Origin: JBEIQE01 sp040376705
Lineage (GTDB): Bacteria; Pseudomonadota; Alphaproteobacteria; UBA2400
Assembly (NCBI GenBank): GCA_040376705.1
Contig: JBEIQE010000009.1
Coordinates: 50,885-114,884 of the forward strand
Direction of reading: 5' to 3'
DNA: 64,000 bases
Position numbers and translations under genes: made by a program
Shown here: one piece after another, positions 44,919-53,694 of the stretch
How the letters are laid out: every line of letters starts with the position of its first letter
Position numbering within the stretch: the first letter of the stretch is position 1
The notes under the pieces: generated by a model
The model's database searches: none
Told to the model about the DNA's origin: nothing
What the model saw: only the letters and a program-made list of their open reading frames with translations

Positions 44919-46100
44919 TCAGACAAACTGGCCAGCGCAATGACCACTCGCCCACGCCCACTGGAAATTATAGCCGCCGAGGTGGCCGGTCACGTCCACT
45001 ACTTCGCCAATGAAATAGAGGCCTTTTTGCTTGGCGCTTTCAAAGGTCTTGCCCGATAGCTCGGTGGTATCCACCCCACCGCGCGTCACTTCCGCCGTGC
45101 GGTAACCCTCGGTGCCTTGCGGACGGATCACCCAGTTATTCAGCAGGTTGCCGACGTGCTGCAGCTTGTCATCCGACAAGTCAGCCATGCGGCCATCGCA
45201 GCCGCTGTGATTGGCAAAATGCTCGGCCAGACGCTGCGGGATCAACTCACCGAGCAGGGTGCGCAGCTGCTTTTTGGGTTGCTGCGTGCGTCCCGCCTTG
45301 AGCTGGACGAAGATATCAACGCCCGGCGCGAGGTTTACACGAATATCCTGCGAGGCATGCCAGTAGGATGAGATCTGCAGAATAGACGGGCCCGAAAGGC
45401 CGCGATGGGTGAACAGCATGGCCTCTTTGAACGACGTGCCATCCTGTGCGCGCACATCAATCTCTTCAACCGCCAGACCAGCGAGCGCCTTGGTGCCTGC
45501 CAGAATATCCTCGCCAAAGGTAAGCGGCACCAGCGCAGGCGCAGTGCCGATGATGTTATGGCCAAACTGCTTGGCAATCCGGTAACCAAAATCACTGGCG
45601 CCGATTTTGGGAATGGAAAGGCCGCCGGTGGCTATCACTACCGCATCGGCCAGCACCTCGCCGCGGTTGGTCGGCAGCACAAACGCGCCATTCTCATACG
45701 TGATACTGCGTACTTCAACATTAAGCTCAATCTCAACGCCATGCTTGTGGCACTCTTCGAGCAACATATCGATAATCTGCTGCGAGCGGCCATCGCAGAA
45801 CAGTTGACCCAGTGTTTTTTCGTGATAACGGATGCCATAGGTCTCTACCATCTTCACAAAGTCGGCCGGGGTAAAGCGGCTGAGGGCTGATTTGCAGAAA
45901 TGCGGATTAGCCGAGATGAAGTTTTTGGGGCTGGTATTGATATTGGTGAAATTGCAGCGCCCGCCACCTGAAATGCGGATTTTCTCACCCACCACCGGCG
46001 CATGATCGAGCACCATAACCTTGCGGCCGCGCGCACCTGCGGTAAGGGCACACATTAATCCTGCTGCACCCGCACCAATGATGATGACGTCGTAATTCAC
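44919..46100 (-). CDS. HI0933/BaiN-family flavoprotein
   Basis: 393 residues. The N-terminal Rossmann motif VIIGAGAAGLMCALTAG binds FAD. IRISGGGRCNFTNI, LFCDGRSQQIIDMLL, ATGGLSIPKIGASDFGY and the C-terminal GLYFIGEVVDVTGHLGGYN are family signatures. It is an NAD(P)/FAD-dependent oxidoreductase of uncertain substrate. The start overlaps the stop of the ABC-F gene (ATGA). Confidence 0.9.
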   Translation of the reverse strand: MNYDVIIIGAGAAGLMCALTAGARGRKVMVLDHAPVVGEKIRISGGGRCNFTNINTSPKNFISANPHFCKSALSRFTPADFVKMVETYGIRYHEKTLGQLFCDGRSQQIIDMLLEECHKHGVEIELNVEVRSITYENGAFVLPTNRGEVLADAVVIATGGLSIPKIGASDFGYRIAKQFGHNIIGTAPALVPLTFGEDILAGTKALAGLAVEEIDVRAQDGTSFKEAMLFTHRGLSGPSILQISSYWHASQDIRVNLAPGVDIFVQLKAGRTQQPKKQLRTLLGELIPQRLAEHFANHSGCDGRMADLSDDKLQHVGNLLNNWVIRPQGTEGYRTAEVTRGGVDTTELSGKTFESAKQKGLYFIGEVVDVTGHLGGYNFQWAWASGHCAGQFV

Positions 46101-48028
46101 GCTGCTTCAGCCTTGGCTTTTTCGTAGGTATCGACCGCCGCCAGCCATTCGGCCTCTTTAGCCTCAATCTGCTTGAGCAGCTGGCCATGCTTGAGCTGGG
46201 TTTGCTGCGCTTTGGTCTTATCGCTATAAAAATCGGCCTGCGCCATCAGCGCTTCCATCTTCACGCGCTCTTTGTTCAGCTTTTCCAGCTCTTTTTCCAT
46301 CGCTGCAGCCTGCTCGGCAAGTGGTGCAAGCGCCAGGCGCTGGTCAGCTGAGGCCTTGCGGCTATCAGCCTTGGCATCGTTACGCTTCTGCTTATCGGCC
46401 TTTTTACCTGCGCGTTTATTGTCGATCACGAACTTGCGGTAATCATCTACATCGCCTTCAAAGTCCTGCACACGGCCTTCGTTCACCAGCCACAAACGAG
46501 TAGCCACGCGCTCAAGCATAGAGGGGTCGTGGCTAACAATCACCACGGCGCCTTCGTATTCATTGAGCGCATCGACCAGCGCGGCACGCGCATCAATATC
46601 GAGATGGTTGGTTGGCTCGTCGAGCAGCAGCAAATGCGGCGCTTCAAAGCTGATGAAGGCAAAAAGCAAACGTGCCTTCTCGCCGCCCGAAAGGGTGCGG
46701 ATTTTATTATCCTGCAGCTCTTTCGAGAAATTGAACTGCCCCAAACGGCCACGCACCTGCGGCTCACGCGCCGCAATTTTATGATGCGCATACAGCGCCG
46801 TCATTTCAAGGAACGGGGTTGAATCAAGGTTCAACTCATCCGTCTGGTGCTGCGAGAAGTAACCGATCTTGAGCTTGCCCGATTTCACCAGCTCGCCCAC
46901 CTGTGGTGACAGCTTGCCGGCAATAAGCTTGATCAGGGTGGACTTACCATTACCATTTGCCCCAAGCAGAGCGATGCGGTCGTCCATATCAATTGTATCA
47001 TCAATCTCGCGCAGCACGGGCTTACCCGGTGTGTAGCCGATATTGACCTTGTTGATCGAGATGAGCGGCGACGGCAGCTTGTCCGGCTGCGGGAAGGTGA
47101 AGCGCATGCCACGATCGGCAATTACGGCGTCTACCACATCCATCTTCTCGAGCATCTTGATACGACTTTGCGCCTGACGGGCCTTGCTGGCCTTGGCCTT
47201 GAACCGGTCGATGAACTTCTGGATATGCGCGCGCTGTGCAGTCTGCTTTTCGTGGCTCTTCTGCTGCAGCTCAAGCTTTGAAGCACGTTCGCGCTCAAAT
47301 GTATCGTAATTGCCGGTATAGGTGGTCAGCTTCTTGTCGTAGAGATGCACGATGTGATCGACGCATTTATTTAGCAAATCGCGGTCATGCGAGATGATGA
47401 GCATGGTATGCGGGTATGTAGCCAGATAGCCTTCGAGCCAGATGATGGCTTCAAGATCGAGATGGTTGGTCGGCTCGTCGAGCAGCAATACTTCAGGCTG
47501 ACTGAACAGGACGGCAGCCAGGGCCACACGCATACGCCAGCCACCCGAGAAGCTTGAGAACGGCTGCGTCTGCTGCTCGGCACTAAAGCCAAGGCCGGAG
47601 AGAATGACGGCCGCACGCGCAGGCGCCGAGTGCGCTTCAATTTCATCCAGACGCGCATAGACATCTGCCATGCGCATGGGGTCTTCCATCGTTTCGGTCT
47701 CGCGCAGCAGCGCAGTGCGCTCAACATCGGCCTCAAGCACAAGGTCGATCAGCGGGGTATCAACATCCGGCATATCCTGACGCACCATCCCGATGCGATG
47801 GCGCGGATTGGTGGTGATGGTGCCGCCGTCCATCTCCAGCTCTTTCATGATGATCTTGAACAGGGTGGACTTGCCGGTGCCGTTCAGACCCACAATACCC
47901 ACATGCCAGCCCGAGCTGATATTGATCGACGAATTATCGATGAGCGTACGCCCGGCAACGCGGTATGACAGGCGGGAGATATTGAGCACGGCGTTTTCCG
48001 GGTTAAAAGTGAGCCCGCTGTGTCGCAT
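46097..48028 (-). CDS. ABC-F family ATPase (YheS/Uup-like)
   Basis: 643 residues with two ATPase domains and no membrane segment: Walker A motifs GLNGTGKST and GANGNGKST, signatures FSGGWRMRVALA and LSGGEKARLLFA, Walker B LLLDEPTNHLD twice. A charged linker and C-terminal coiled coil (AAAMEKELEKLNKERVKMEA) follow. ABC-F proteins act on the ribosomal E site or rescue stalled translation. A GTG at 47989 (LNISRLSYRV) is an alternative and perhaps better start. Confidence 0.92.
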   Translation of the reverse strand: MRHSGLTFNPENAVLNISRLSYRVAGRTLIDNSSINISSGWHVGIVGLNGTGKSTLFKIIMKELEMDGGTITTNPRHRIGMVRQDMPDVDTPLIDLVLEADVERTALLRETETMEDPMRMADVYARLDEIEAHSAPARAAVILSGLGFSAEQQTQPFSSFSGGWRMRVALAAVLFSQPEVLLLDEPTNHLDLEAIIWLEGYLATYPHTMLIISHDRDLLNKCVDHIVHLYDKKLTTYTGNYDTFERERASKLELQQKSHEKQTAQRAHIQKFIDRFKAKASKARQAQSRIKMLEKMDVVDAVIADRGMRFTFPQPDKLPSPLISINKVNIGYTPGKPVLREIDDTIDMDDRIALLGANGNGKSTLIKLIAGKLSPQVGELVKSGKLKIGYFSQHQTDELNLDSTPFLEMTALYAHHKIAAREPQVRGRLGQFNFSKELQDNKIRTLSGGEKARLLFAFISFEAPHLLLLDEPTNHLDIDARAALVDALNEYEGAVVIVSHDPSMLERVATRLWLVNEGRVQDFEGDVDDYRKFVIDNKRAGKKADKQKRNDAKADSRKASADQRLALAPLAEQAAAMEKELEKLNKERVKMEALMAQADFYSDKTKAQQTQLKHGQLLKQIEAKEAEWLAAVDTYEKAKAEAA

Positions 48029-48156
48029 AATGAGGCTGCCAACTCAACAAAAATCGGCTTTTCTGTTGCTGCTTACCTTTGGAATTACAGTGTTTTTGAG
48101 GGTTTATGATGAATTTTTACGGCCAGATTGCCGGCTGCTACCAGATCACACGCAAG

Positions 48157-48942
48157 CTACTCACTTACGGCGCGGTTGCTCTTGAACACCTCAAGCGCAT
48201 CGGCCATGGCGCCGATCTCATCCTGGCGGCCAAGGCCGGGGGTGGCGACATGCAGATTACCACTGGCAATCGCCGTCATGGCTTCGGTCATCTGCCCGAG
48301 TGGCCGCACGATGCTGCTTTGGGCAATATTGGTGGCCATCCCCAGAATAACCACAACAACAAGCAGTGAGATAATAAGTATGTTGTTGAACAGAGTGGCA
48401 AGTGCCACCTGCTCGGTATGGATTTGCGCGGTCACGCGGAGCTGCAGATCAACCAGTTGTGAGATATGCGCGCTCACCGGATTGATCGCAGGGTATAGAT
48501 CGCGATCGACCAGCAGCACAAGCTCGCTCTTGTCCTGCACAGACATGATCTGCACCAAACGCTCGACCAATGCATTTGCCCTGCCCATAACCACCTGCGC
48601 CTGACCAGCCAGATCTTTTTCCTCATCTGTCATTACGGTTCTGGAATATGCGACCCATGTTTCGGTTATCTTCTGGCGGGCAGCAAGGATGATCTCCTTA
48701 CCCTCGGCCCAGCTCAAGGATTCGCCACGAATGCTATGCGCGGTATCAACAATCGTCACGGCATAGGCATCGGCCACTGCCTTAAGGTCGCGCATAGGCA
48801 CCACGCGATCCTCATAGATCGATACAAGACCGCTGCTCATCTGGTTGATGGCGTAATAGGCGCCGGCCTGCAGCACAAACAGAAGAACGCTGAGAACACC
48901 CAGAATGATGAAAAGACGGTTCCTGATTGTGAGGCAGTTCAT
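48157..48942 (-). CDS. MCP-like sensor ending at HAMP (no signalling domain)
   Basis: 261 residues from the ATG at 48942, which has AAGGGA upstream; the frame is open to 48987. A membrane helix (RLFIILGVLSVLLFVLQAG), a Tar-like periplasmic four-helix bundle, a second helix (IILIISLLVVVVILGMATNI-like) and a HAMP domain (SSIVRPLGQMTEAMTAIASG) end at FKSNRAVSE. The methyl-accepting domain is absent and is not found in other frames downstream. It is either a truncated receptor or a stand-alone sensor module. Confidence 0.75.
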   Translation of the reverse strand: MNCLTIRNRLFIILGVLSVLLFVLQAGAYYAINQMSSGLVSIYEDRVVPMRDLKAVADAYAVTIVDTAHSIRGESLSWAEGKEIILAARQKITETWVAYSRTVMTDEEKDLAGQAQVVMGRANALVERLVQIMSVQDKSELVLLVDRDLYPAINPVSAHISQLVDLQLRVTAQIHTEQVALATLFNNILIISLLVVVVILGMATNIAQSSIVRPLGQMTEAMTAIASGNLHVATPGLGRQDEIGAMADALEVFKSNRAVSE

Positions 48943-49167
48943 GCGCATCCCTTTTCGGAAAAGTATGTCCCTACGGAAACTGGGCATAATCTATTCATGG
49001 GAGGTGAAGTTTTGTCCAGAGCGACACGCACATAAGTGCGATAATCAAATGCTTTTCATGTCGATTGATATGATTGATGGCAAACTGGTTTGAGATTTGT
49101 GTTTTTTCAATAAAAACACTCTGCCTTGCGCGAGCCGCCAAGAGCCGCTCTCAGCACCAATAAAAAA

Positions 49168-49190
49168 GCTCCCGAAAGGGAGCCTTTATA
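49168..49190 (+). terminator. Rho-independent terminator next to att1
   Basis: AAAAAA-GCTCCC-GAAA-GGGAGC-CTTTATATT, a GNRA-capped 6-bp stem with A/T runs on both sides, ending immediately before the first tRNA-Met 3'-end repeat. Confidence 0.7.
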
Positions 49191-49205
49191 TTGGTAGCAG
49201 CGGAG
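49191..49205. repeat. att1: copy of the tRNA-Met 3' end
   Basis: TTGGTAGCAGCGGAG is identical to 63860-63874, the 3' end of the tRNA-Met gene plus one flanking base, in the same orientation. The match ends there. This is the outermost of three copies and marks the far end of an older integration. Confidence 0.7.
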
Positions 49206-49452
49206 AGCTACCACCGATACAGTCAGGCAGAAGATATATTGATCTTCCGATTGACTGCCTAAGAACGATCCATATAAGCGGATTGTTTAACTCAACCGCC
49301 CTATCAAGGCAGAGCGCGTTAGCAAGTGCAGTATTGCTTGGTCGACAGCACGTGAATATCACCATGAATGCTGGCTTACTTGGGGCGGTCAATATAACAG
49401 CTGCAAATATTGAAGACGACTGCTCACAGTTTCTAGCCAGTGCAGCTTGTAG

Positions 49453-49620
49453 CACGCTCTTGGGTATCTGCAGGTGTGCCGCCTGCTCACGACCTTTGCC
49501 CTCGATACGATGATGCGAAGCCTCACGGGCCGCAAGCGCCCAGTGATGTTCATCCTCGATGAGCTGGCCCAGCTCAAGCACCTGCCGATCGTCGAGCGGC
49601 TAGGGCTACCGAAACCCTAA
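49453..49620 (+). pseudogene. Fragment of VirD4/TraG-type coupling protein
   Basis: A frame running from 49453 to a stop at 49618-49620 reads RRPVMFILDELAQLK-like: the residues KRPVMFILDELAQLKHLP match the Walker B region of type IV secretion coupling ATPases, preceded by a compatible helix (LLTTFALDTMMRSL). Upstream it is closed by a stop and no Walker A is present, so this is a remnant of about 55 codons, the debris of a conjugative element 250 bases inside att1. Confidence 0.65.
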
Positions 49621-49664
49621 AGTAAACGAAGCCTTAACCCGAGCGACGGTATCTATATGGGGTT

Positions 49665-50216
49665 ATGCACCAGCTAGATACCGCCCTTTCTCATACCCCT
49701 GCCCGTCGTGGCTTCAACCTGGTTGAAGCGGCTATCGTGCTCGGCGTGGTCGGACTGGTGATTGGTGGGATTTGGGTGACAGCGAGCGCTGTCTCCAGAA
49801 CAATAGGCATCAATAAGATTGTCACTGACGTTCTGCTGTTGCAGAACAATCTGAGAAATCTTTTCGGCAATGTGCCAGAAGGCACTTACGGCTTAGATAA
49901 TCAAGAACTTAACAAAGTACTCTTACCGGGAGTACCTACTTGTTATGAGTGGCGGGATCATCAAGTTGGGCTAAATATGTGCCTGAGCTGGTCTGATGAA
50001 GGCGATGCTGAGGATTTACTTATACTCCGAATGGATCCACTCGGTACGCCCGATCTATCTATCTGCACCGCACTCGGACCAAGACTAGCAGTTGCTCTTA
50101 ACCAAGAGAACGTGCTCGTTCAATCTGATGCAGGTGACATTAGTACACCGGCATTAGCAGCAGCTAACTGCTCACACCCATCAGGTTCTATTAGTATACT
50201 CATGCGTAATCGCTAA
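49665..50216 (+). CDS. Type IV prepilin, PilS-like (copy 1)
   Basis: 183 residues. A short basic leader ends at the prepilin peptidase site RRG|FNLVE (cut after Gly16, Glu at +5), followed by the hydrophobic helix AAIVLGVVGLVIGGIWVTAS. The globular part has a C-terminal block DLSICTALGPRLAVA and AANCSHP, shared with the next gene. GGGG lies six bases before the ATG. The N-terminal helix is GC-rich like the chromosome while the globular part is AT-richer. No pilus assembly genes are nearby. Confidence 0.85.
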   Translation: MHQLDTALSHTPARRGFNLVEAAIVLGVVGLVIGGIWVTASAVSRTIGINKIVTDVLLLQNNLRNLFGNVPEGTYGLDNQELNKVLLPGVPTCYEWRDHQVGLNMCLSWSDEGDAEDLLILRMDPLGTPDLSICTALGPRLAVALNQENVLVQSDAGDISTPALAAANCSHPSGSISILMRNR

Positions 50217-50312
50217 GTATTAGATTATTTGCGATAGAATCAGATTGGTTTCTTGCCTGTTAGCGAGATTAATATAGTTGGACTTTAACCCGTTATGTAA
50301 TACCTGTAATGG

Positions 50313-50885
50313 ATGAAGCATATAGACACCGCCTTTTCTCATGCCCGCACTCGTATGCTTGCCCGCCATGGCTTCAACCTGGTGGAAGCCGCCATTGTGC
50401 TCGGCGTGGTCGGCCTTGTGATTGGTGGGGTGTGGGTGGCAGCGAGTGCCATAACAACTAATCGTCAAATAAATGACGCAATATCCGGCGTACTCCTAAC
50501 ACACCAAAGACTAAGCACCTTTAAAGGGCCAGGCAGCGCCTTAGACACTTTTTCATTCCCAAAGTCAGCGTGGCCATCAATTATGGCGGAAACATTTATA
50601 AGCGCTGGTAGCTCTCCTACAAGTCCATGGGGAAAAAGCATGGTGATTGGCACGAACGGGCAATTTTCACAAATTTACTTTGAAGATATGCCTATAAGCA
50701 TATGCGCGACGCTGGGACCAAAACTAGCTAGTGCAACAAAAACTTATTCGAGGTCTGTGGGATACGCGATAAATACGATGATAGAGGGCTTGCCAATATC
50801 TAGCCCAAGCGAAGCGTCTACAAACTGCGCGCAAGAATATGAAAACAATGGTCAAGTAGGAATTACATTATTTATTCCATTTTAA
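50313..50885 (+). CDS. Type IV prepilin, PilS-like (copy 2)
   Basis: 190 residues. The prepilin site is RHG|FNLVE (cut after Gly20, Glu at +5), followed by AAIVLGVVGLVIGGVWVAAS, nearly identical to copy 1. The globular domain is divergent except for ISICATLGPKLASA and TNCAQE near the end, the expected disulfide region. The near-identical N-terminal DNA and divergent remainder indicate tandem duplication with diversification or gene conversion. Confidence 0.85.
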   Translation: MKHIDTAFSHARTRMLARHGFNLVEAAIVLGVVGLVIGGVWVAASAITTNRQINDAISGVLLTHQRLSTFKGPGSALDTFSFPKSAWPSIMAETFISAGSSPTSPWGKSMVIGTNGQFSQIYFEDMPISICATLGPKLASATKTYSRSVGYAINTMIEGLPISSPSEASTNCAQEYENNGQVGITLFIPF

Positions 50886-51295
50886 TATGATATCTAAATA
50901 ATCTACTCAAAAATATCATACACAATAATAAAACTAATTTTGCTTCCCCGGCGCAGGCTTTTTTCTAACTCTGCCGGGGTCGTTAGTCTGCTGAGTATCA
51001 CGGGCCGCGCGCTGCTTGCGCAGCTCGACCTGTCGCTGACGCTCCCACGCCCGCGCGCAGATATACCTCAAATAAGGCCGGTCTTATTTAACTAAGGATG
51101 GCGCTAAATTTGCGAACCAAGCCGATCTTAACGAAAGGAAATCAGCAATTGAGGAGTATAAATATTATTCCGATTCTAAAAGAAAAAGAACGCGACCAGC
51201 GTCTGTTGGCTAGCGACATTACCATCGCTCCAGAATAAAAAAGGCACTACCAAATAGCGCCTAATTCATTGAAATTACTATATAATACAAAACTA
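50886..51295. other. Gene-less stretch with decayed coding fragments
   Basis: No intact gene is seen. On the minus strand a frame from 51083 to a stop at 50934 encodes 49 residues with coding-like composition (ARAWERQRQVELRKQRAARD), GC-rich unlike its surroundings. On the plus strand a frame from about 51073 to a stop at 51211-51213 reads GAKFANQADLNERKSAIEEY and then a basic tail. Neither has a start codon. Both look like remains of an earlier mobile element. Confidence 0.45.
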
Positions 51296-51310
51296 TGGTA
51301 GCAGCGGAGG
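51296..51310. repeat. att2: left end of the genomic island
   Basis: TGGTAGCAGCGGAGG is identical to 63861-63875, the tRNA-Met 3' end, in the same orientation. It bounds the island that carries the integrase at the tRNA-proximal end. Confidence 0.85.
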
Positions 51311-51332
51311 AATACGAAAACTTATCGTAAGT

Positions 51333-51352
51333 ATATGTGATAAATCACATAT
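51333..51352. repeat. Inverted repeat inside the left island end
   Basis: ATATGTGA-TAAA-TCACATAT, a perfect 8-bp dyad 23 bases inside att2. It may bind integrase, an accessory bending protein or the AlpA-like regulator. The spacing does not fit CRP or FNR sites. The rest of the 240 bases up to the first island gene holds the ATGCCCCCA repeats and no ORF. Confidence 0.5.
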
Positions 51353-51372
51353 TTCACGAGGCCACTTCTCTT

Positions 51373-51398
51373 ATGCCCCCACCTATGCCCCCAATTCG
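51373..51398. repeat. Paired integrase arm-type repeats, left end
   Basis: ATGCCCCCA-CCT-ATGCCCCCA followed by ATTCG. The same 9-mer pair with a 3-base gap and a TTCG tail recurs at 63727-63751 beside the integrase gene, so these are probable arm-type integrase binding sites. Confidence 0.7.
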
Positions 51399-51554
51399 CC
51401 GAGGCACAGGCTGTCTGCTACTGCGGGTTATATAGCTAAACCAACCTGTGAACGCCAGCATTTTTTGGCCGTAACGCTGCTGTAACGCGTTACACACCTG
51501 TTACCTAAAACATCTCACGGCAGAAAACGGCGGCATATCAAACAGTAGATCACG

Positions 51555-52085
51555 CTATTTTAGGCCATTAAGCCTGAACAGCTCCACCACCCCAGAGAGC
51601 TCCGTATAGTCCACTGGTGAAGCCAGTTGCGCGATGGCAGTCAGACCTATGCGCTTCATATCAGGAAGACGTGATGTCGGAACAACATAAAAACGCCATT
51701 GAGCAGGGTTCCGATGATCGGCAGTTGCACCCGTTACAGGATGAAAGGCAAAAACATAGATGTCTGCATTCCGACCCACTACCTCGGTCCAAACCTTTCC
51801 ATCATAGAAGCCTTTTCTGCTGGCAATATCGAAAACCCCTTTTGAGGGGGCGTCCCCTTCAGTGTGCCACGACTGCCGCGCAGCTGACTGCTTGACTTCC
51901 AGCCTCGTTCCGTCGTTATGCTTGAAGTCACAGGGTGCCCAGTCGCCAGAACACCAAAGCCACCCCTCCGGCAATGAAGAGGCCACCACAGCCTCTGCAA
52001 TGATGGCTCTGAATACATTGTTTATGACCGGCCTGCCAAAGGCTGCCCGCGTTGCTTTAGAAATCACATTATCGGCGTCAATCAT
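51555..52085 (-). CDS. Predicted PD-(D/E)XK nuclease-like protein
   Basis: 176 residues from the ATG at 52085; the frame is open to 52322 but the extra N-terminus looks non-coding, and GTG codons just upstream are alternative starts. The pattern Glu31 ... Asp53 (APCDF) ... Glu63-Val-Lys65 (RLEVKQSAARQSW) fits a PD-(D/E)XK nuclease core. It is the last island gene before att2 and lies about 400 bases from the DUF3644 gene. A restriction or nicking role is inferred only. Confidence 0.6.
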   Translation of the reverse strand: MIDADNVISKATRAAFGRPVINNVFRAIIAEAVVASSLPEGWLWCSGDWAPCDFKHNDGTRLEVKQSAARQSWHTEGDAPSKGVFDIASRKGFYDGKVWTEVVGRNADIYVFAFHPVTGATADHRNPAQWRFYVVPTSRLPDMKRIGLTAIAQLASPVDYTELSGVVELFRLNGLK

Positions 52086-52481
52086 TCGGTAAGCAGCTTT
52101 CACAACCACTTTTCGATACTGGCTGGCATGTAGTACAAACCTGCTTAACCATTGCGACCTCCCGAAAATGAACTGGCCGCCAGATTTCTCTGGCGACCGG
52201 GAGTTCAAAACCGAACAAGAGATCGGCGCGGCAGGCTTTGGCCGCGAGGCTTGGACATCCGGCGCAGGTACAAGTACCCACGCCCCTACCGCCTCCCGGA
52301 CACAAAGGTCGAGAAGCGGCACATGACGAGTGCCATACGCTCTTGTTGAGGTTTTGAAGCCTCAGCCACGCCTACTTAAGCGCAGCCGCAAGCATCATAC
52401 ATTGTCTATAATCGCGTTCAATCGATTATGTCGTGTTTTTAAAGTATTAAGACTATATAGCTTTACGGCTATAACCACTGA

Positions 52482-53657
52482 TCATTTGTATAACACACCC
52501 GCGTCATGACAGTGTTTTAAAACCTCAGGAAGCCATGTTTCTTCGAACCAAAACCATTGGCTCTTCAAAAGAAGTTCGCCGTACTTCTTGGCTTTTTGAT
52601 TTCGTTCAGCCGCAGTCTTCCATTTAGATTTCCAAAAATCCTGATGGTCCTGCAGCTTGAATTTCTTATATCCCTTACCTCGGACCTTCTTTACAATATC
52701 GGCTTGTGGTAAGCGCGTATAGTCTACTTTCTTAATTGCCACAATGCCGCCAGCCCCATCACCGTCATGAGCAATTAATTTATGAAGATCAGCTGATGTC
52801 TTAGATGTAACTTCCGTAGTATAATAAACATTCAGTTTAAAGCCCCCGTTATCAACATAAACGCTATCCTCGATTTCCTTGCAGATTGATTTTAGTTTTG
52901 GCGGAAAACCACTTTTTTCTAATTCCACCACCTGAGCTTTGCTTAGTTTCGAAAATTGCAGTGCAAGCGAAAGCTCTCGGCTCAGAGACATATCATCTCC
53001 AAACCATTCAGTCAGATGTCGATCAAAATTTACACAGCAGGCTTGAAATAAAGGTCCAAAACAGTCATCACCGTGTAAAAAGAATGTATGCTCTACTTCA
53101 TGCCTGATCTTTATAACGGCCCTAAGATTAGCAATAACAGCCGCATCTTTGATGGGGCAATCTGCCTTACCCAATGTACCATCCACGGTAACAGAATTTC
53201 CATTGGCCAAAATACTCGAGCCTTTTTTGGTGCGCTCAAGCTTTTCATGTAAGAGATATGTCCAAGCTATATTTGCTAAAACACAAAAATTCTCGGATTT
53301 AAACAACACCATGGGATTATTAAAAATTTGTACGGCAGACATCATAGTTTCGCGCGCCTTAATTAGACGCGGGTGCAGATACGGATTTAGGAGTGTTTTT
53401 GGATCGTAGGCCCCTTGAACTTGCAAATACTTATTTACATCTTCTGCATTAGCCGCACCAGTTGCCTTCGTTTTAGAAAGCTCTGACACACGAGCCTGAT
53501 TGATAGTATCTTTCCGGCCCTGATTTATTACGTAGGTAATATCTTGCGCCCTATAACCCATATTCAAAAGGCCTTTTGAAAGGGCCTTTTCAGAACTTGT
53601 GAGCGATGCCTCAGCGGATTTTTTACCTTTAGGTTTAGGCTTGGTATGCTTAAGCAT
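52482..53657 (-). CDS. DUF3644 protein
   Basis: 391 residues. A basic N-terminal region (possible DNA-binding, MGYRAQDITYVINQGRKDTI) precedes the DUF3644 domain, recognised by FNNPMVLFKSENFCVLANIA, WTYLLHEKL and the later NLRAVIKIRHEVEHTF. The RHEVEH stretch (R-x4-H) is HEPN-like. DUF3644 proteins often occur in defence or mobile regions, but their activity is not established. It lies 37 bases after the Abi-like gene. Confidence 0.75.
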   Translation of the reverse strand: MLKHTKPKPKGKKSAEASLTSSEKALSKGLLNMGYRAQDITYVINQGRKDTINQARVSELSKTKATGAANAEDVNKYLQVQGAYDPKTLLNPYLHPRLIKARETMMSAVQIFNNPMVLFKSENFCVLANIAWTYLLHEKLERTKKGSSILANGNSVTVDGTLGKADCPIKDAAVIANLRAVIKIRHEVEHTFFLHGDDCFGPLFQACCVNFDRHLTEWFGDDMSLSRELSLALQFSKLSKAQVVELEKSGFPPKLKSICKEIEDSVYVDNGGFKLNVYYTTEVTSKTSADLHKLIAHDGDGAGGIVAIKKVDYTRLPQADIVKKVRGKGYKKFKLQDHQDFWKSKWKTAAERNQKAKKYGELLLKSQWFWFEETWLPEVLKHCHDAGVLYK

Positions 53658-53694
53658 CAGATGCCTCTCACAAAAAATTGTATAGTCGTGATCT

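Noticed and set aside
49097..49513. 138-codon plus-strand ORF spanning att1
   Set aside because: It runs through a terminator and the att repeat, has no recognisable motif, and overlaps the VirD4 fragment in another frame.
49186..49581. 131-codon minus-strand ORF
   Set aside because: Antisense to the coupling-protein fragment and without coding character of its own.
49191..51310. Second and third tRNA genes at the att copies
   Set aside because: Only the last 15 bases of the tRNA are present; no D arm or anticodon arm follows.
51334..51351. TATGTGATAAATCACATA as a CRP or FNR site
   Set aside because: The TGTGA and TCACA halves are only four bases apart (CRP needs six) and the FNR TTGAT/ATCAA halves do not match; kept only as an inverted repeat.
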